From: Candidatus Fermentithermobacillaceae bacterium UBA3951
Lineage (GTDB): Bacteria > Bacillota > Sulfobacillia > Fermentithermobacillales > Fermentithermobacillaceae
NCBI GenBank assembly: GCA_002385465.1
Contig: DGDN01000080.1
Coordinates: 1-15,810 of the forward strand
Direction: 5' to 3'
Length of the DNA: 15,810 bases
Of this stretch, positions 1-7,930 are shown piece after piece. The position numbers were made by a program, and so were the translations under genes. Below the pieces are notes generated by a model that worked only from the letters and a program-made list of their open reading frames with translations, was not told the origin of the DNA and ran no database searches. Numbering within the stretch: the stretch's first letter is position 1; every line of letters starts with the position of its first letter.

Positions 1-19
1 AGATGTGTATAAGAGACAG
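1..19. other. Untrimmed Nextera/Tn5 mosaic-end adapter (artefact)
   Basis: The first 19 bases read AGATGTGTATAAGAGACAG, the 19-base Tn5 mosaic end used in Nextera library adapters. It sits at the very edge of the window and runs straight into coding sequence at base 20. It is therefore sequencing or assembly carry-over rather than genomic DNA. An apparent GTG start at base 5 and its first five codons come from this adapter and should not be annotated as a gene start. Confidence 0.95.
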
Positions 20-394
20 CCTCAAGACGAATCAAGAGCCAGCCTGGCCCCGCACCTCTCAAGAGGTGAGGAAGTCATCGACTGGACGAGGCCCGCTTTG
101 GAAGTTCACAACCTGGTGAGAGGCCTTTCACCCAGGCCGGGGGCAGTTACTTACTTGGACGGAAAACGTATAAAGATATGGCAGACCCGCATGCCTTCCG
201 GACCGTCAAGAGGATCTCGCGCTCCGGGTAGCATAATTGGAGTAGAGGGAGAATCCTTGCTCGTAGAGTGCGGCGATTCGCCAATCGCCGTCACTGAGGT
301 TCAACCGGAAGGCCGGAGTATCATGAGTGCCTCCGCGTTTCTCATGGGACTCAGGTCGAAAACTCGTGCGTTCAGTGGGAGGGTAGAGACGTAA
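20..394 (+). CDS. fmt: Methionyl-tRNA formyltransferase, C-terminal part (5' truncated)
   Basis: Fmt transfers a formyl group from 10-formyl-tetrahydrofolate to Met-tRNA(fMet), giving the initiator tRNA. About 124 residues remain, in frame from base 20 to the TAA at 392-394. They correspond to the end of the catalytic domain (APHLSRGEEVIDW, then VHNLVRGLSPRPGA) and the C-terminal OB-fold domain that binds the tRNA (LDGKRIKIW, then VQPEGR, MSASAFLMG). The catalytic Asn-His-Asp part of a protein of usually about 310 residues is missing because the contig starts here; the gene is cut by assembly, not visibly broken. The stop overlaps the next start by one base (TAATG), indicating translational coupling in an operon. 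In relatives def commonly lies upstream, but it is not visible here. Confidence 0.93.
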   Translation, partial: PQDESRASLAPHLSRGEEVIDWTRPALEVHNLVRGLSPRPGAVTYLDGKRIKIWQTRMPSGPSRGSRAPGSIIGVEGESLLVECGDSPIAVTEVQPEGRSIMSASAFLMGLRSKTRAFSGRVET

Positions 395-1083
395 TGCTAT
401 TCGACCAGGGATATTTCATCTTTGTAATTCCCGCAATGATCTTTGCCATGTGGGCTCAGGCCAAGGTCCGGTCTGCGTACAACACCTATTCGCGGCTCAT
501 ATCCCGGAGTGGGAGGACGGCCGTTGAAGTGGCTGCGTCGCTGCTTAGAAATGCCGGGCTTGGCGACGTGAGGATAGAGAGACAGAGAGGGCATCTTACC
601 GATCACTACGATCCCCGTTCGAGGACTCTCCGCCTCTCTGATGCCACCTACAACAGTACTTCAGTTGCCGCCATTGCCATTGCCGCCCACGAGGTAGGTC
701 ATGCGGTGCAGCATTCTGTGGGCTATACGCCGCTCGCCATAAGGAACGGGCTGGTCCCGGTTGCCCAGTTCACGTCGCAGGCAGCGTTCCCGTTGTTCTT
801 GGTTGGGCTTTTCACGAACTCGGGTTTTCTAATGGACTTGGGGCTCCTCTTTTTCCTTGGGGCGGTCTTGTTTCAGGCCATAACGCTGCCGGTTGAGTTC
901 AATGCCTCCAGGCGCGCCATGGATATGCTTCAAGTTTCAGGCTACGTGACGCCTGCGGAAGTTGTGCCGGTGGGCAACATGCTGAACGCCGCAGCCCTTA
1001 CCTACGTGGCAGGTATGGCTGTGGCGGTCGCCCAGCTCCTAAGGCTATTGGTACTGAGGGGCGCCACCAGGAGCAGGGATTAA
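394..1083 (+). CDS. Membrane zinc metallopeptidase, YugP family
   Basis: This 229-residue protein matches the YugP-like zinc peptidase family (Pfam Zn_peptidase_2, formerly DUF2227-type annotations vary). A hydrophobic N-terminal segment (about residues 5-22) is followed by a soluble stretch, then the zinc motif HEVGH at residues 99-103. Two or three hydrophobic segments lie at about 125-165 and 198-218. The downstream motif LPVEFNASRRA supplies the likely third zinc ligand, Glu168. It is thus an integral membrane gluzincin-type protease with an active site near the membrane; substrates of the family are not established. The ATG at 394 overlaps the fmt stop, and rsmB starts two bases after its stop, so it belongs to the translation/ribosome-modification operon. 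This fmt-yugP-rsmB order is common in Clostridia and related groups, to my knowledge. Family assignment is firm; biological role is unknown. Confidence 0.9.
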   Translation: MLFDQGYFIFVIPAMIFAMWAQAKVRSAYNTYSRLISRSGRTAVEVAASLLRNAGLGDVRIERQRGHLTDHYDPRSRTLRLSDATYNSTSVAAIAIAAHEVGHAVQHSVGYTPLAIRNGLVPVAQFTSQAAFPLFLVGLFTNSGFLMDLGLLFFLGAVLFQAITLPVEFNASRRAMDMLQVSGYVTPAEVVPVGNMLNAAALTYVAGMAVAVAQLLRLLVLRGATRSRD

Positions 1084-1085
1084 CG

Positions 1086-2411
1086 TTGACTTCCCGGGAA
1101 GCGGCTTTCCGAGTTCTATTGGATGGAGCAGTCGCCTCCCGGGGCGGTTACTTTGCGCCCTTGGAGGGAAGCGATAGGGCCCTGGCCGAGCTTTTGGTCT
1201 CCGGTACAACCAAGTGGGTGAGGCTTATTGATGAGGTGGTTGCAGCCCACTCAAGTCGGAATCTCCCGTCCCTCGACCCCCGCGTCCTTTGGGCGCTTCG
1301 CTTGGGCGTTTTCCAGCTCGTTTTCTTGGGGATCCCCCCTCATGCTTCAGTGTCCACGACGGTTGACCTCCTTAGTCACCGGGGCGAAAAGGGCTTCGTC
1401 AACGGGGTGCTCCGCTCGATGGGCCGCCTAAGAGGCCACGTTGAACTGCCCGGGGTGGACGACGATCCCGTGAGGTACGCCGGTTTACGGTTTTCCTACC
1501 CTGACTGGATAGCCCGTCTTTTTATCGAAAGATTCGGCCTGGAAAACGGCCTCAAGCTGTGCGAGTTCGGGAACCGACCGCCGCCTATCACATTACGCGT
1601 GAACAAGATGAAGACCACCCCGGAGAAGCTCGTCGAGCGTCTCAACAGCCAAGGGGTCATGGCAGAACCGGGCCCGGTCCCGGGGAGCGTTACGCTCCTT
1701 AAGGGGGTGCGGGTGACCTCGCTTCCCGGTTTCGAGGAAGGAGAGTTTGTCGTACAGGATGCTTCGGCCATCCTGGTCTCGCTGGTTGTGGGCGCAAGAC
1801 CGGGTGAGGCGGTATGGGACGTTTGCGCTGCCCCGGGCGGCAAGACGACTCACCTGGCGGAGTTGATGGAGGGCACGGGGACTCTCGTTGCGACCGATAT
1901 CGACGGAGAGCGGGCGGACATGGTGAGGGAGGCGCTCGGGCGGGCGGGGCATACATTTGCCCGGGTTCTAGTGGGCGACGCCACCGGTCCTTTTCCTCAA
2001 GAAGGGCCGTTTGCGCCGGGTTTTGACCGCATCTTGTTGGACGCCCCGTGTTCTGGTCTCGGAGTCATCCGGAGAAACCCCGAGCTTAGGTGGATGAGAA
2101 GAGAAAGCGACATACCTTCCATGGGCCACAGGCAGTCGAAACTGCTCTCGTCAGTGAAGGGTCACCTTAAGAGCGGGGGAGTGCTTGTCTACAGCACTTG
2201 CACCCTCACCAAAGAGGAGAATGAGGATACATGGCTGGAATTCCTGGGTGAGAACAGCGATATGGTCCCCGAAGACCCGGGGGAAGCTTTGGACGCTGCA
2301 TCTCGCCGCATGTTGGCAAGCTCTCCCTTCGCGGGGCCGGGTTACCGTTATATCTTGCCGTACCTCTCGGGAAGCGACGGCTTTTTTATCGCAAGAGCCA
2401 GGAGGGCCTGA
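1086..2411 (+). CDS. rsmB: 16S rRNA (cytosine-967-C5)-methyltransferase RsmB
   Basis: RsmB methylates C5 of 16S rRNA C967 (E. coli numbering) using S-adenosylmethionine. The 441 residues show an N-terminal NusB-like RNA-binding domain (about 1-130), an RNA-binding linker, and a Rossmann methyltransferase domain. Motif I is CAAPGGKTTHLAE (about 247-259). Motif IV, DAPCSGLGVIRRNPELRW (about 318-335), holds one of the two cysteines of this family. Motif VI, YSTCTLTKEENE (about 367-378), holds the catalytic nucleophile Cys. The start is TTG at 1086, supported by AGGGA at 1075-1079 with six bases of spacing and by family alignment (TSREAAFRVLLD is the usual beginning). It starts two bases after the peptidase gene and ends one base before rlmN. 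Length and motifs are complete. Confidence 0.95.
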   Translation: MTSREAAFRVLLDGAVASRGGYFAPLEGSDRALAELLVSGTTKWVRLIDEVVAAHSSRNLPSLDPRVLWALRLGVFQLVFLGIPPHASVSTTVDLLSHRGEKGFVNGVLRSMGRLRGHVELPGVDDDPVRYAGLRFSYPDWIARLFIERFGLENGLKLCEFGNRPPPITLRVNKMKTTPEKLVERLNSQGVMAEPGPVPGSVTLLKGVRVTSLPGFEEGEFVVQDASAILVSLVVGARPGEAVWDVCAAPGGKTTHLAELMEGTGTLVATDIDGERADMVREALGRAGHTFARVLVGDATGPFPQEGPFAPGFDRILLDAPCSGLGVIRRNPELRWMRRESDIPSMGHRQSKLLSSVKGHLKSGGVLVYSTCTLTKEENEDTWLEFLGENSDMVPEDPGEALDAASRRMLASSPFAGPGYRYILPYLSGSDGFFIARARRA

Positions 2412-2412
2412 A

Positions 2413-3471
2413 GTGAACGAGGCAACCGAATACCGCGAGAAGCCAAACATCTTTGAGCTTACTAGAGAAGAGCTGGCTTCCATCCTGGGAGAGCAGGGAC
2501 ACAAACCCTATCGCGCCGCGCAGGTAATGAACTGGGTATATAAGCGTTACGCCGGTTCTTTCCAAGAGATGACCGACCTTCCCAAGTCACTGAGGGACGA
2601 ACTCCCAAACTGGGTGGAATTTGGCAAATTGGAGCTTCTTAAGAAGCAGGAAGGAAGAGGAGACCGGGCGAAAAGGTATTTGTGGGGCACGGGAGGTAAA
2701 CCGCTGGTCGAATCTGTGCTCCTTAAGTATAAATACGGCTTGACGGGATGCGTGTCCACTCAAGTAGGGTGCCCGGTAGGATGCGCTTTTTGCGCATCTC
2801 GCCACTTGGGGTTCGAGAGAGGGCTCTCCAAGGCGGAGATAGTCGAGGAATTCGTAAGGATGTGCGCGGATGAGAAGTCCCGCATCGGCCGCTTGGTGTT
2901 CATGGGAACAGGCGAGCCTTTCCTCAACTATGAGAATGTCTTAGCCGCTATCGAAACATTGTGCGACCCTAACGGATATGACCTTTCTCGCAGGCGGATT
3001 ACGGTCTCGACCGTAGGGATTCCCGAAGCCATAAGGGAGTTTGCCAAGGAGTCAAGGGGAGTCAGGTTGGCCCTGTCTCTTCACGCGACCAAAGACGATG
3101 TGAGGGACAAACTGATCCCCCTCAACAGGACGTTCCCGGTCGGCGCGGTTGTGGAGGCGCTTAGAGACTACGCCAGGGCTACGGGTCAGCGAGTGACCGT
3201 GGAGTACATGCTTATTTCGAGGATAAACGACAGTAAGGAGGACGCCTTGGCGCTCGCGGCTCTTGTGGAAGGGATAGATTGTCTGGTAAATCTAATTCCG
3301 TGGAATCCCGTGCCCGGTTTACCCTGGAAACGGCCGGACGCGGAAGATATAAAAACGTTTAAAGAAGTTCTGGAAAGGAACCGGGTTAAGGTCACTCTAC
3401 GTCGTAGTCTCGGTGGGAACATTGAGGCGGCGTGCGGACAACTAAGGCGCCGGATTACAGAAAGAAAGTAA
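2413..3471 (+). CDS. rlmN: Dual-specificity RNA methyltransferase RlmN (radical SAM)
   Basis: RlmN makes 2-methyladenosine at A2503 of 23S rRNA and at A37 of some tRNAs by radical SAM chemistry. The protein is 352 residues from GTG 2413, chosen because AGGAGG at 2400-2405 sits seven bases upstream and because family members begin near this point; an open frame extends further upstream inside rsmB but is not needed. The iron-sulphur motif CPVGCAFC gives Cys120, Cys124 and Cys127. MGTGEPFLNY is the SAM-binding GEP region. Cys341, in GNIEAACGQLRRR near the C terminus, is the methyl-carrying catalytic Cys. The N-terminal helical domain includes LPKSLR. The RlmN-type sequence and its neighbours argue against the resistance paralogue Cfr, which modifies C8 of the same base. 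It starts one base after the rsmB stop. Confidence 0.96.
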   Translation: MNEATEYREKPNIFELTREELASILGEQGHKPYRAAQVMNWVYKRYAGSFQEMTDLPKSLRDELPNWVEFGKLELLKKQEGRGDRAKRYLWGTGGKPLVESVLLKYKYGLTGCVSTQVGCPVGCAFCASRHLGFERGLSKAEIVEEFVRMCADEKSRIGRLVFMGTGEPFLNYENVLAAIETLCDPNGYDLSRRRITVSTVGIPEAIREFAKESRGVRLALSLHATKDDVRDKLIPLNRTFPVGAVVEALRDYARATGQRVTVEYMLISRINDSKEDALALAALVEGIDCLVNLIPWNPVPGLPWKRPDAEDIKTFKEVLERNRVKVTLRRSLGGNIEAACGQLRRRITERK

Positions 3472-3511
3472 CCTCGCCGTAGACGTAGGGGCTTCATGGG
3501 AGGGACCGGAG

Positions 3512-4255
3512 TTGCAGTGGAGCGCTCGAACCTCGCGAGGGCTGGTAAGGCCCGACAACGAGGACGCTTGGATGGTGCAGGCTTTTTCCGAGCGCGTATG
3601 GCTGGCGATGGTAGCCGACGGGATCGGAGGATGCGACGCGGGAGAGGTTGCGTCGTCCATCGCCATCAAACACTGTGGCGAGTACATCCTAAACAACTTC
3701 CAGAAATATCCGCCCAAAGAGCTCCTTGTACAAGCCATGAGGTTCGGTAACCGCAAGGTGCTTCAGGCGGCGGTCGAAACCGGCGCCGCCGGGATGGGGA
3801 CAACCCTCACCGCGGCCTTGGTCCTTGAGGACGAAAGCAAGATATACATCGGCCACGTGGGAGACAGCCGGGCCTATCTAATCTCCAATGGAGAGATCCG
3901 GCAGGTTACAGAAGACCATTCCCTGGCGGGAGAGCTCGTCCGCAATGGAGCCATAACCGAGGAAGCGGCTATGAGACATCCGGCGAGAAACGCATTGACT
4001 GCTGCCTTGGGCACGGAAGTTTCCGTGCCCGTTGCCATATACGAGGAAGACCTTTCTCCCGGAGATGTTGTGATATTATGTACTGATGGACTCACGGGCC
4101 TTGTGAGTTCAAAAGAGATACGAGACATGACATCCGTGTTGGGCAGGAAGGAAATCGCCCAGAGGTTTGTTGATACGGCAAATGAGCGCGGTGGATACGA
4201 TAATGTGACAGTTGTGCTTATGTGGCCAGACGTAGAGGGTGTGCCTTGCGGCTAG
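3512..4255 (+). CDS. prpC: PP2C-type protein serine/threonine phosphatase PrpC/Stp
   Basis: This is a 247-residue metal-dependent PP2C phosphatase, the partner that reverses phosphorylation by the PASTA kinase encoded just downstream. The metal-binding and catalytic motifs are in order: RPDNEDAW (14-20, Asp18), VADGIGG (34-40, Asp36), GDSRAY, EDHSL, CTDGLTG and YDNVTVVL. There is no membrane segment, so it acts in the cytoplasm. The start is TTG 3512, preceded by GGGAGGG at 3498-3504 with seven bases of spacing; an ATG at 3496 is in a different frame. A 40-base gap follows rlmN, and prkC begins 15 bases after the stop, as in the conserved prpC-prkC pair of Gram-positives. Targets in relatives include EF-Tu, EF-G and cell-wall regulators; none can be read from this sequence. 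Confidence 0.95.
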   Translation: MQWSARTSRGLVRPDNEDAWMVQAFSERVWLAMVADGIGGCDAGEVASSIAIKHCGEYILNNFQKYPPKELLVQAMRFGNRKVLQAAVETGAAGMGTTLTAALVLEDESKIYIGHVGDSRAYLISNGEIRQVTEDHSLAGELVRNGAITEEAAMRHPARNALTAALGTEVSVPVAIYEEDLSPGDVVILCTDGLTGLVSSKEIRDMTSVLGRKEIAQRFVDTANERGGYDNVTVVLMWPDVEGVPCG

Positions 4256-4270
4256 GAGAGGTGAAACCGG

Positions 4271-6163
4271 TTGTCACCCGCTGACATAACAGGCAGGAAG
4301 GTACTCAACAGGTACAAGATCGTAGAGAAGATAGGCGGCGGCGGGATGAGCGTCGTCTGGAAAGCTTACGACCTGGTCCTCGACCGGAACGTAGCCCTCA
4401 AAGTACTCCGGCCCGAGATGAGCGAGGACGAGGAGTTCATCCGTCGTTTCCGCAGGGAAGCCCAGTCTGTCGCTTCTCTTTCGCACCCGAACATCGTGAA
4501 TATCTACGATGTCGGCGAAGACCGGGGCCTTTACTTTATTGTGATGGAGCTCATTGAAGGCGAGACTCTGAGAGACAAGCTGAAGAGGGAAGGCGCCCTG
4601 GATCCTGGCGAGGCCTTGGAGATTGCCTCTCAGATATGCGAGGCGCTATCCCATGCCCACGCGCGAAGGATCATCCACAGGGACATAAAGCCCCAGAACA
4701 TCCTTCTTACCAAGAACGGACACGTCAAGGTCGCCGATTTCGGCATCGCCAGGGCATTGGGGGCCATCTCAACCACATCCAGAGATTTGGTCGTCGGGTC
4801 TGCGCCTTACTTAAGTCCTGAGCAAGCAAAAAACGGGCAGGTTTCAAACCGTTCGGATATATACTCGCTTGGGGTTGTCCTCTACGAGATGCTTACGGGC
4901 GAGCAACCTTTTGCCGGGGACAGCCCGGTCGCGGTCGCACTTCAGCACGTCCAGAGAGAGGCGCCCTCGGTCCGCGACATTAAGCCGTCTTTGCCTGAAC
5001 CGGTAGCCAACGTAGTGGCGAAAGCCTTAAGAAAAAACCCGGAGGAAAGGTTCTCTTCCGTCGATGAAATGAGGCGCGAGATGAGGTTCATCCTCGCCAA
5101 AGGACTCACGGACCCGTCCTCTCGGGTGGGAGATAGAGACGTCCCGGCTCTTGGAGGGCGAGGGTCGCACGAGGAGGCTGACGTTGTGGCACGGCCACAG
5201 AAGAAGAGGCGGGGACTTTCATTGGGCACGAAGGTTTTCCTTACCGTCACGGTGATTGTCCTCGCGATGGGCGCATATGCACTGAAGCTTTTCAACGATT
5301 GGATGAACGTTCCCCTGGTTACGGTCCCTGAGCTCACCAACAAGCCCTTAGAGGTAGCCCAGGCAGAGTGCATGCGGTTGGGACTCCCACTCATGATCTC
5401 GGGTTGGCGAAACGACCCTGAGGTGCCGGCCAACGTGGTGATCTCCCAAAGCCCGCTCGCCGGCGAAGAGGTGAAACAGGGAAGGGAAATATGGGTGCTT
5501 GTTTCCAAAGGGCAGGACCTGGCCACCATACCTGATGTTGAAGGGATGACTCTCAAGGAAGCGTCCATTGAGTTTCAAAATGCGGATGTCTCCATGGGCA
5601 ACGTGAGTCGTATGTACCACGAGCAGATCGAGAAAGACCGCGTCATCAGTCAGAACCCAAAGGCCGGGCTGCAAGTGCCCAAGAACACGCCGGTCGACCT
5701 CGTCGTGTCCCAAGGACCTGAGCCCCAGACCGTCAAGACACCGAATGTGCTGGGCAAAATGTTGGAAGAAGCCAGGGAGATACTCATAAGTTCGCTGCTC
5801 GGTGTCGGGAATATAGACTACCGGGCATCGGAGCAGCCCGAGGGCACGGTTATAGGGCAGAATCCCCCGCCCGGTACGGAAGTCCCGTACCAGTACCGGG
5901 TCTCGCTTACCGTAAGCGGTAAGACGTCTTCGGCGAAACACCGTTTCGTGAAAACGTTCAGGGTGCCTGAGGAATACGCGGGTCAGACCGAGCTGGTGCA
6001 CGTTGTGATTACGGTAAGGGACGACCTCGGAGAAAGGGTCGTGTACGACCGCCTGGTCCAGCCGGAGATCGAGCAGACGGTACAATTCATGTGGGAAGGA
6101 ACCCAAGCTACCGTAATCACCGATATGGGCGGGAAGAAGTCATATGAAACGATAAGACCGTAG
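4271..6163 (+). CDS. prkC: PASTA-domain membrane Ser/Thr protein kinase PrkC/StkP-type
   Basis: This 630-residue kinase signals from cell-wall fragments. The N-terminal cytoplasmic Hanks-type domain (about 14-275) has the Gly-rich loop GGGGMSVV (22-29), Lys44 in ALKVL, the catalytic loop HRDIKPQN with Asp138, DFG with Asp156, and an activation loop with several Ser/Thr before PYLSPEQ. A basic linker (KKRR) precedes one transmembrane helix at about 318-340. Outside the cell lie three PASTA repeats at about 347-414, 417-483 and 488-553, each with an NP/SP..G type turn (QSPLAG, QNPKAG, QNPPPG), then a C-terminal Ig-like domain (about 560-630) as in Bacillus PrkC. The start is TTG 4271, with AGGAGAGGTGA at 4254-4264 overlapping the prpC stop. 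In Bacillus this kinase responds to muropeptides and promotes spore germination, which fits the sporulation genes here by inference. Confidence 0.96.
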   Translation: MSPADITGRKVLNRYKIVEKIGGGGMSVVWKAYDLVLDRNVALKVLRPEMSEDEEFIRRFRREAQSVASLSHPNIVNIYDVGEDRGLYFIVMELIEGETLRDKLKREGALDPGEALEIASQICEALSHAHARRIIHRDIKPQNILLTKNGHVKVADFGIARALGAISTTSRDLVVGSAPYLSPEQAKNGQVSNRSDIYSLGVVLYEMLTGEQPFAGDSPVAVALQHVQREAPSVRDIKPSLPEPVANVVAKALRKNPEERFSSVDEMRREMRFILAKGLTDPSSRVGDRDVPALGGRGSHEEADVVARPQKKRRGLSLGTKVFLTVTVIVLAMGAYALKLFNDWMNVPLVTVPELTNKPLEVAQAECMRLGLPLMISGWRNDPEVPANVVISQSPLAGEEVKQGREIWVLVSKGQDLATIPDVEGMTLKEASIEFQNADVSMGNVSRMYHEQIEKDRVISQNPKAGLQVPKNTPVDLVVSQGPEPQTVKTPNVLGKMLEEAREILISSLLGVGNIDYRASEQPEGTVIGQNPPPGTEVPYQYRVSLTVSGKTSSAKHRFVKTFRVPEEYAGQTELVHVVITVRDDLGERVVYDRLVQPEIEQTVQFMWEGTQATVITDMGGKKSYETIRP

Positions 6164-6174
6164 CGTGAGGTGTT

Positions 6175-7053
6175 GTGGCGGAGTTGGAGGGTAGGGTTAT
6201 TGCGGTCCATTCGTCCTACTGCCTGGTGTGGACAGGCGGCGAGACGATCCGGTGCTCCTTGCGAGGGCGCCTTAGGCACATTAGCGCGCAGGTTGCTGCA
6301 GGCGATCTCGTGAGGGTCAGACGGCGAGACGGTGAAAACCTCATTGAAGAGGTCTTGCCGCGGAAGAACTACCTCATCCGCCCTCCCGTGGCGAACGTCG
6401 ACCTTGTCGTGGTAGTGACCGCCGTTACACATCCTCCCATTGACCTAACCTACATAGACCGGATCCTCGTGCACCTTGAGAGCCAGGACATCGAGGCCGT
6501 CGTCTGCCTAAACAAAGCGGATATAGAGGACCCTCAAGAAGTCCGGAGACTTAGGGACATCTACCGCAAGGCAGGGTATGATGTGGTCATAACTTCGGCT
6601 CTGAGCGGCGAAGGTATCTCCGAACTTGTAGGAAAGATGAGGGGACAAAACGTGGTCCTGGCCGGGGCCAGCGGAGTCGGGAAGTCCAAGATCCTATCCG
6701 CAATTACGCAGGAAGATATCTCCACCGGCCGCCTTTCCAAGATCCGGCGCGGCAGACACACGACCAAAGGCGTTACTTTGTATGCCGCCCAAGGCGGAGC
6801 TTTCATAGCCGATACTCCCGGCTTCTCGAGGCTCCGGATTGTCGAGTGCGAGCCTCCTAACCTCGGTTACTACTACAGGGAGATGACCGATCTGGTGCCG
6901 CTTTGTCACTTCCCCAGATGCCTGCATAAGACCGAGGAATCCTGCGCGGTCAGAGAAGCTCTTCTGGAAGGCAAGATCGCGCCGGAGAGGTATGAAACCT
7001 ACCTTAGGCTCTTGGATGAATGTCTTGAGAGGGAGAAGTACAAGTATGAGTAA
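6175..7053 (+). CDS. rsgA: Ribosome small-subunit-dependent GTPase RsgA (CpgA/YloQ)
   Basis: RsgA is a circularly permuted GTPase that checks late 30S subunit assembly. In 292 residues it has an N-terminal OB fold (about 1-65), then the GTPase motifs in permuted order: G4 LNKADI (about 112-117), G1 GASGVGKS (about 163-170), G3 DTPGFS (about 212-217). The C-terminal zinc domain carries C-x4-C-x-H-x5-C in CHFPRCLHKTEESC at about 244-257. The start is GTG 6175, eleven bases after the prkC stop, with GTGAGG close upstream; spacing is short, so the initiation signal is only fair, although the family alignment (EGRVIAV at the beginning) supports it. Its end overlaps rpe by eight bases. The prkC-rsgA-rpe order is the classical Bacillota arrangement. 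Confidence 0.96.
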   Translation: MAELEGRVIAVHSSYCLVWTGGETIRCSLRGRLRHISAQVAAGDLVRVRRRDGENLIEEVLPRKNYLIRPPVANVDLVVVVTAVTHPPIDLTYIDRILVHLESQDIEAVVCLNKADIEDPQEVRRLRDIYRKAGYDVVITSALSGEGISELVGKMRGQNVVLAGASGVGKSKILSAITQEDISTGRLSKIRRGRHTTKGVTLYAAQGGAFIADTPGFSRLRIVECEPPNLGYYYREMTDLVPLCHFPRCLHKTEESCAVREALLEGKIAPERYETYLRLLDECLEREKYKYE

Positions 7054-7708
7054 GGTCAAAGTGGCTCCGTCGCTCCTTTCTGCCGACCCTATAAACCTGG
7101 CTGCGGAAGTGGCCTCCGTAAAAGAGGCGGGGGCTGATCTACTGCACCTGGACATAATGGACGGGCACTTCGTGCCCAACCTTACTTATGGCCCGCCGGT
7201 GGCAGAGAGCCTCCATGGTTTCGGCGTTCCTCTGGATATCCACTTAATGGTGGATAACCCAGACCTGATCGTGCCGCTTTTCATTCCGTATGCGTCTTAC
7301 CTCACCGTTCACGTAGAGGCGGCTACCCACCTTCACAGGATCCTCCAGAGCATCAAAGACCGCGGCGTGAAGGCAGGTGTGGCTTTGAACCCTGCCACCC
7401 CGCCTGAAACCATTTCCTACGTGATGGACCTGGTCGACCTCGTGGTGGTGATGGCGGTTAATCCAGGGTGGGGCGGCCAGAAGTGCTTGACCGGTATGGC
7501 GCGCAAAGTAAGCGCCGTGAGGAGTATGGTTGAGTCTTCGGGGCGTCATGTCGATATTGAAGTGGATGGGGGAGTCACCCCTAAGAACGCCGGGCTCTTC
7601 GTAGCAGCCGGAGCGACAATCCTTGTCTCGGGAAGTTTTCTTTTTGAGGCGCCCGTAAGGCGCGATGCCATAATTGCCCTAAGAGAGAGCACCGCGGAGG
7701 TCCCCTGA
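7046..7708 (+). CDS. rpe: Ribulose-phosphate 3-epimerase
   Basis: Rpe interconverts D-ribulose 5-phosphate and D-xylulose 5-phosphate in the pentose phosphate pathway. The 220 residues form a TIM barrel with APSLLSAD at the start, the metal-binding HLDIMDGHFVPN, HLMV, the flexible loop AVNPGWGGQ, and VDGGV with the second catalytic Asp, then the phosphate-binding region LVSGSFLF. The start chosen is ATG 7046, where the family normally begins; the open frame reaches further upstream but only inside rsgA. It overlaps the rsgA stop by eight bases, so translation is coupled. GAGAGGGAGA at about 7027-7036 is the likely ribosome-binding site. In Bacillus subtilis thiN follows rpe; here a small membrane-protein gene takes that place. 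Confidence 0.96.
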   Translation: MSKVKVAPSLLSADPINLAAEVASVKEAGADLLHLDIMDGHFVPNLTYGPPVAESLHGFGVPLDIHLMVDNPDLIVPLFIPYASYLTVHVEAATHLHRILQSIKDRGVKAGVALNPATPPETISYVMDLVDLVVVMAVNPGWGGQKCLTGMARKVSAVRSMVESSGRHVDIEVDGGVTPKNAGLFVAAGATILVSGSFLFEAPVRRDAIIALRESTAEVP

Positions 7709-7747
7709 ATATACTTTACTGAGTTCCACTCACGAAGCGGGGATGTC

Positions 7748-7915
7748 ATGCGGTTTAGGTCCGGACCTTCCAAGAATAAGCTTTACCTCTGGGCGCTGAT
7801 GGGGGCAGCCGGGGCCGTCATTCTCCTCATTTCATTGCCCTCATGGGTCATCCTCGCGCTTTTGGGCGCAGGCCTCATTGCCGGCGCTTTTTACGGCTAT
7901 AAGAGCGGACTGTGA
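7748..7915 (+). CDS. Unrecognised small membrane protein (55 aa, two hydrophobic segments)
   Basis: The open frame runs ATG 7748 to TGA 7913-7915, 55 codons. I do not recognise the family. The product has a basic N terminus (MRFRSGPSKNK), then two hydrophobic segments at about residues 13-30 and 32-49 separated by a Pro-Ser turn, and a short basic tail ending GYKSGL: a small hairpin-like integral membrane protein. GGGGA at 7739-7743 gives a usable if closely spaced ribosome-binding site. It lies 39 bases after rpe and 15 bases before spoVM, and its stop codon overlaps the spoVM ribosome-binding site, so the two are probably translated from one transcript. Codon use resembles its neighbours. 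Whether it acts in sporulation is inferred only from position. Confidence 0.7.
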   Translation: MRFRSGPSKNKLYLWALMGAAGAVILLISLPSWVILALLGAGLIAGAFYGYKSGL

Positions 7916-7930
7916 AGGGGGGCTTTGGAA

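Noticed and set aside
5..394. Complete gene starting with GTG at base 5
   Set aside because: Its first five codons lie in the Nextera adapter; the real sequence begins at base 20 and is the truncated 3' part of fmt.
2185..2412. Upstream extension of rlmN by 76 codons inside rsmB
   Set aside because: A strong AGGAGG precedes GTG 2413, and the protein from there has normal RlmN length.
5348..6106. Long minus-strand open frame opposite prkC (252 codons)
   Set aside because: It is the antisense shadow of the PASTA region, with no plausible start signal and no recognisable domain; GC-rich genes often give such frames.
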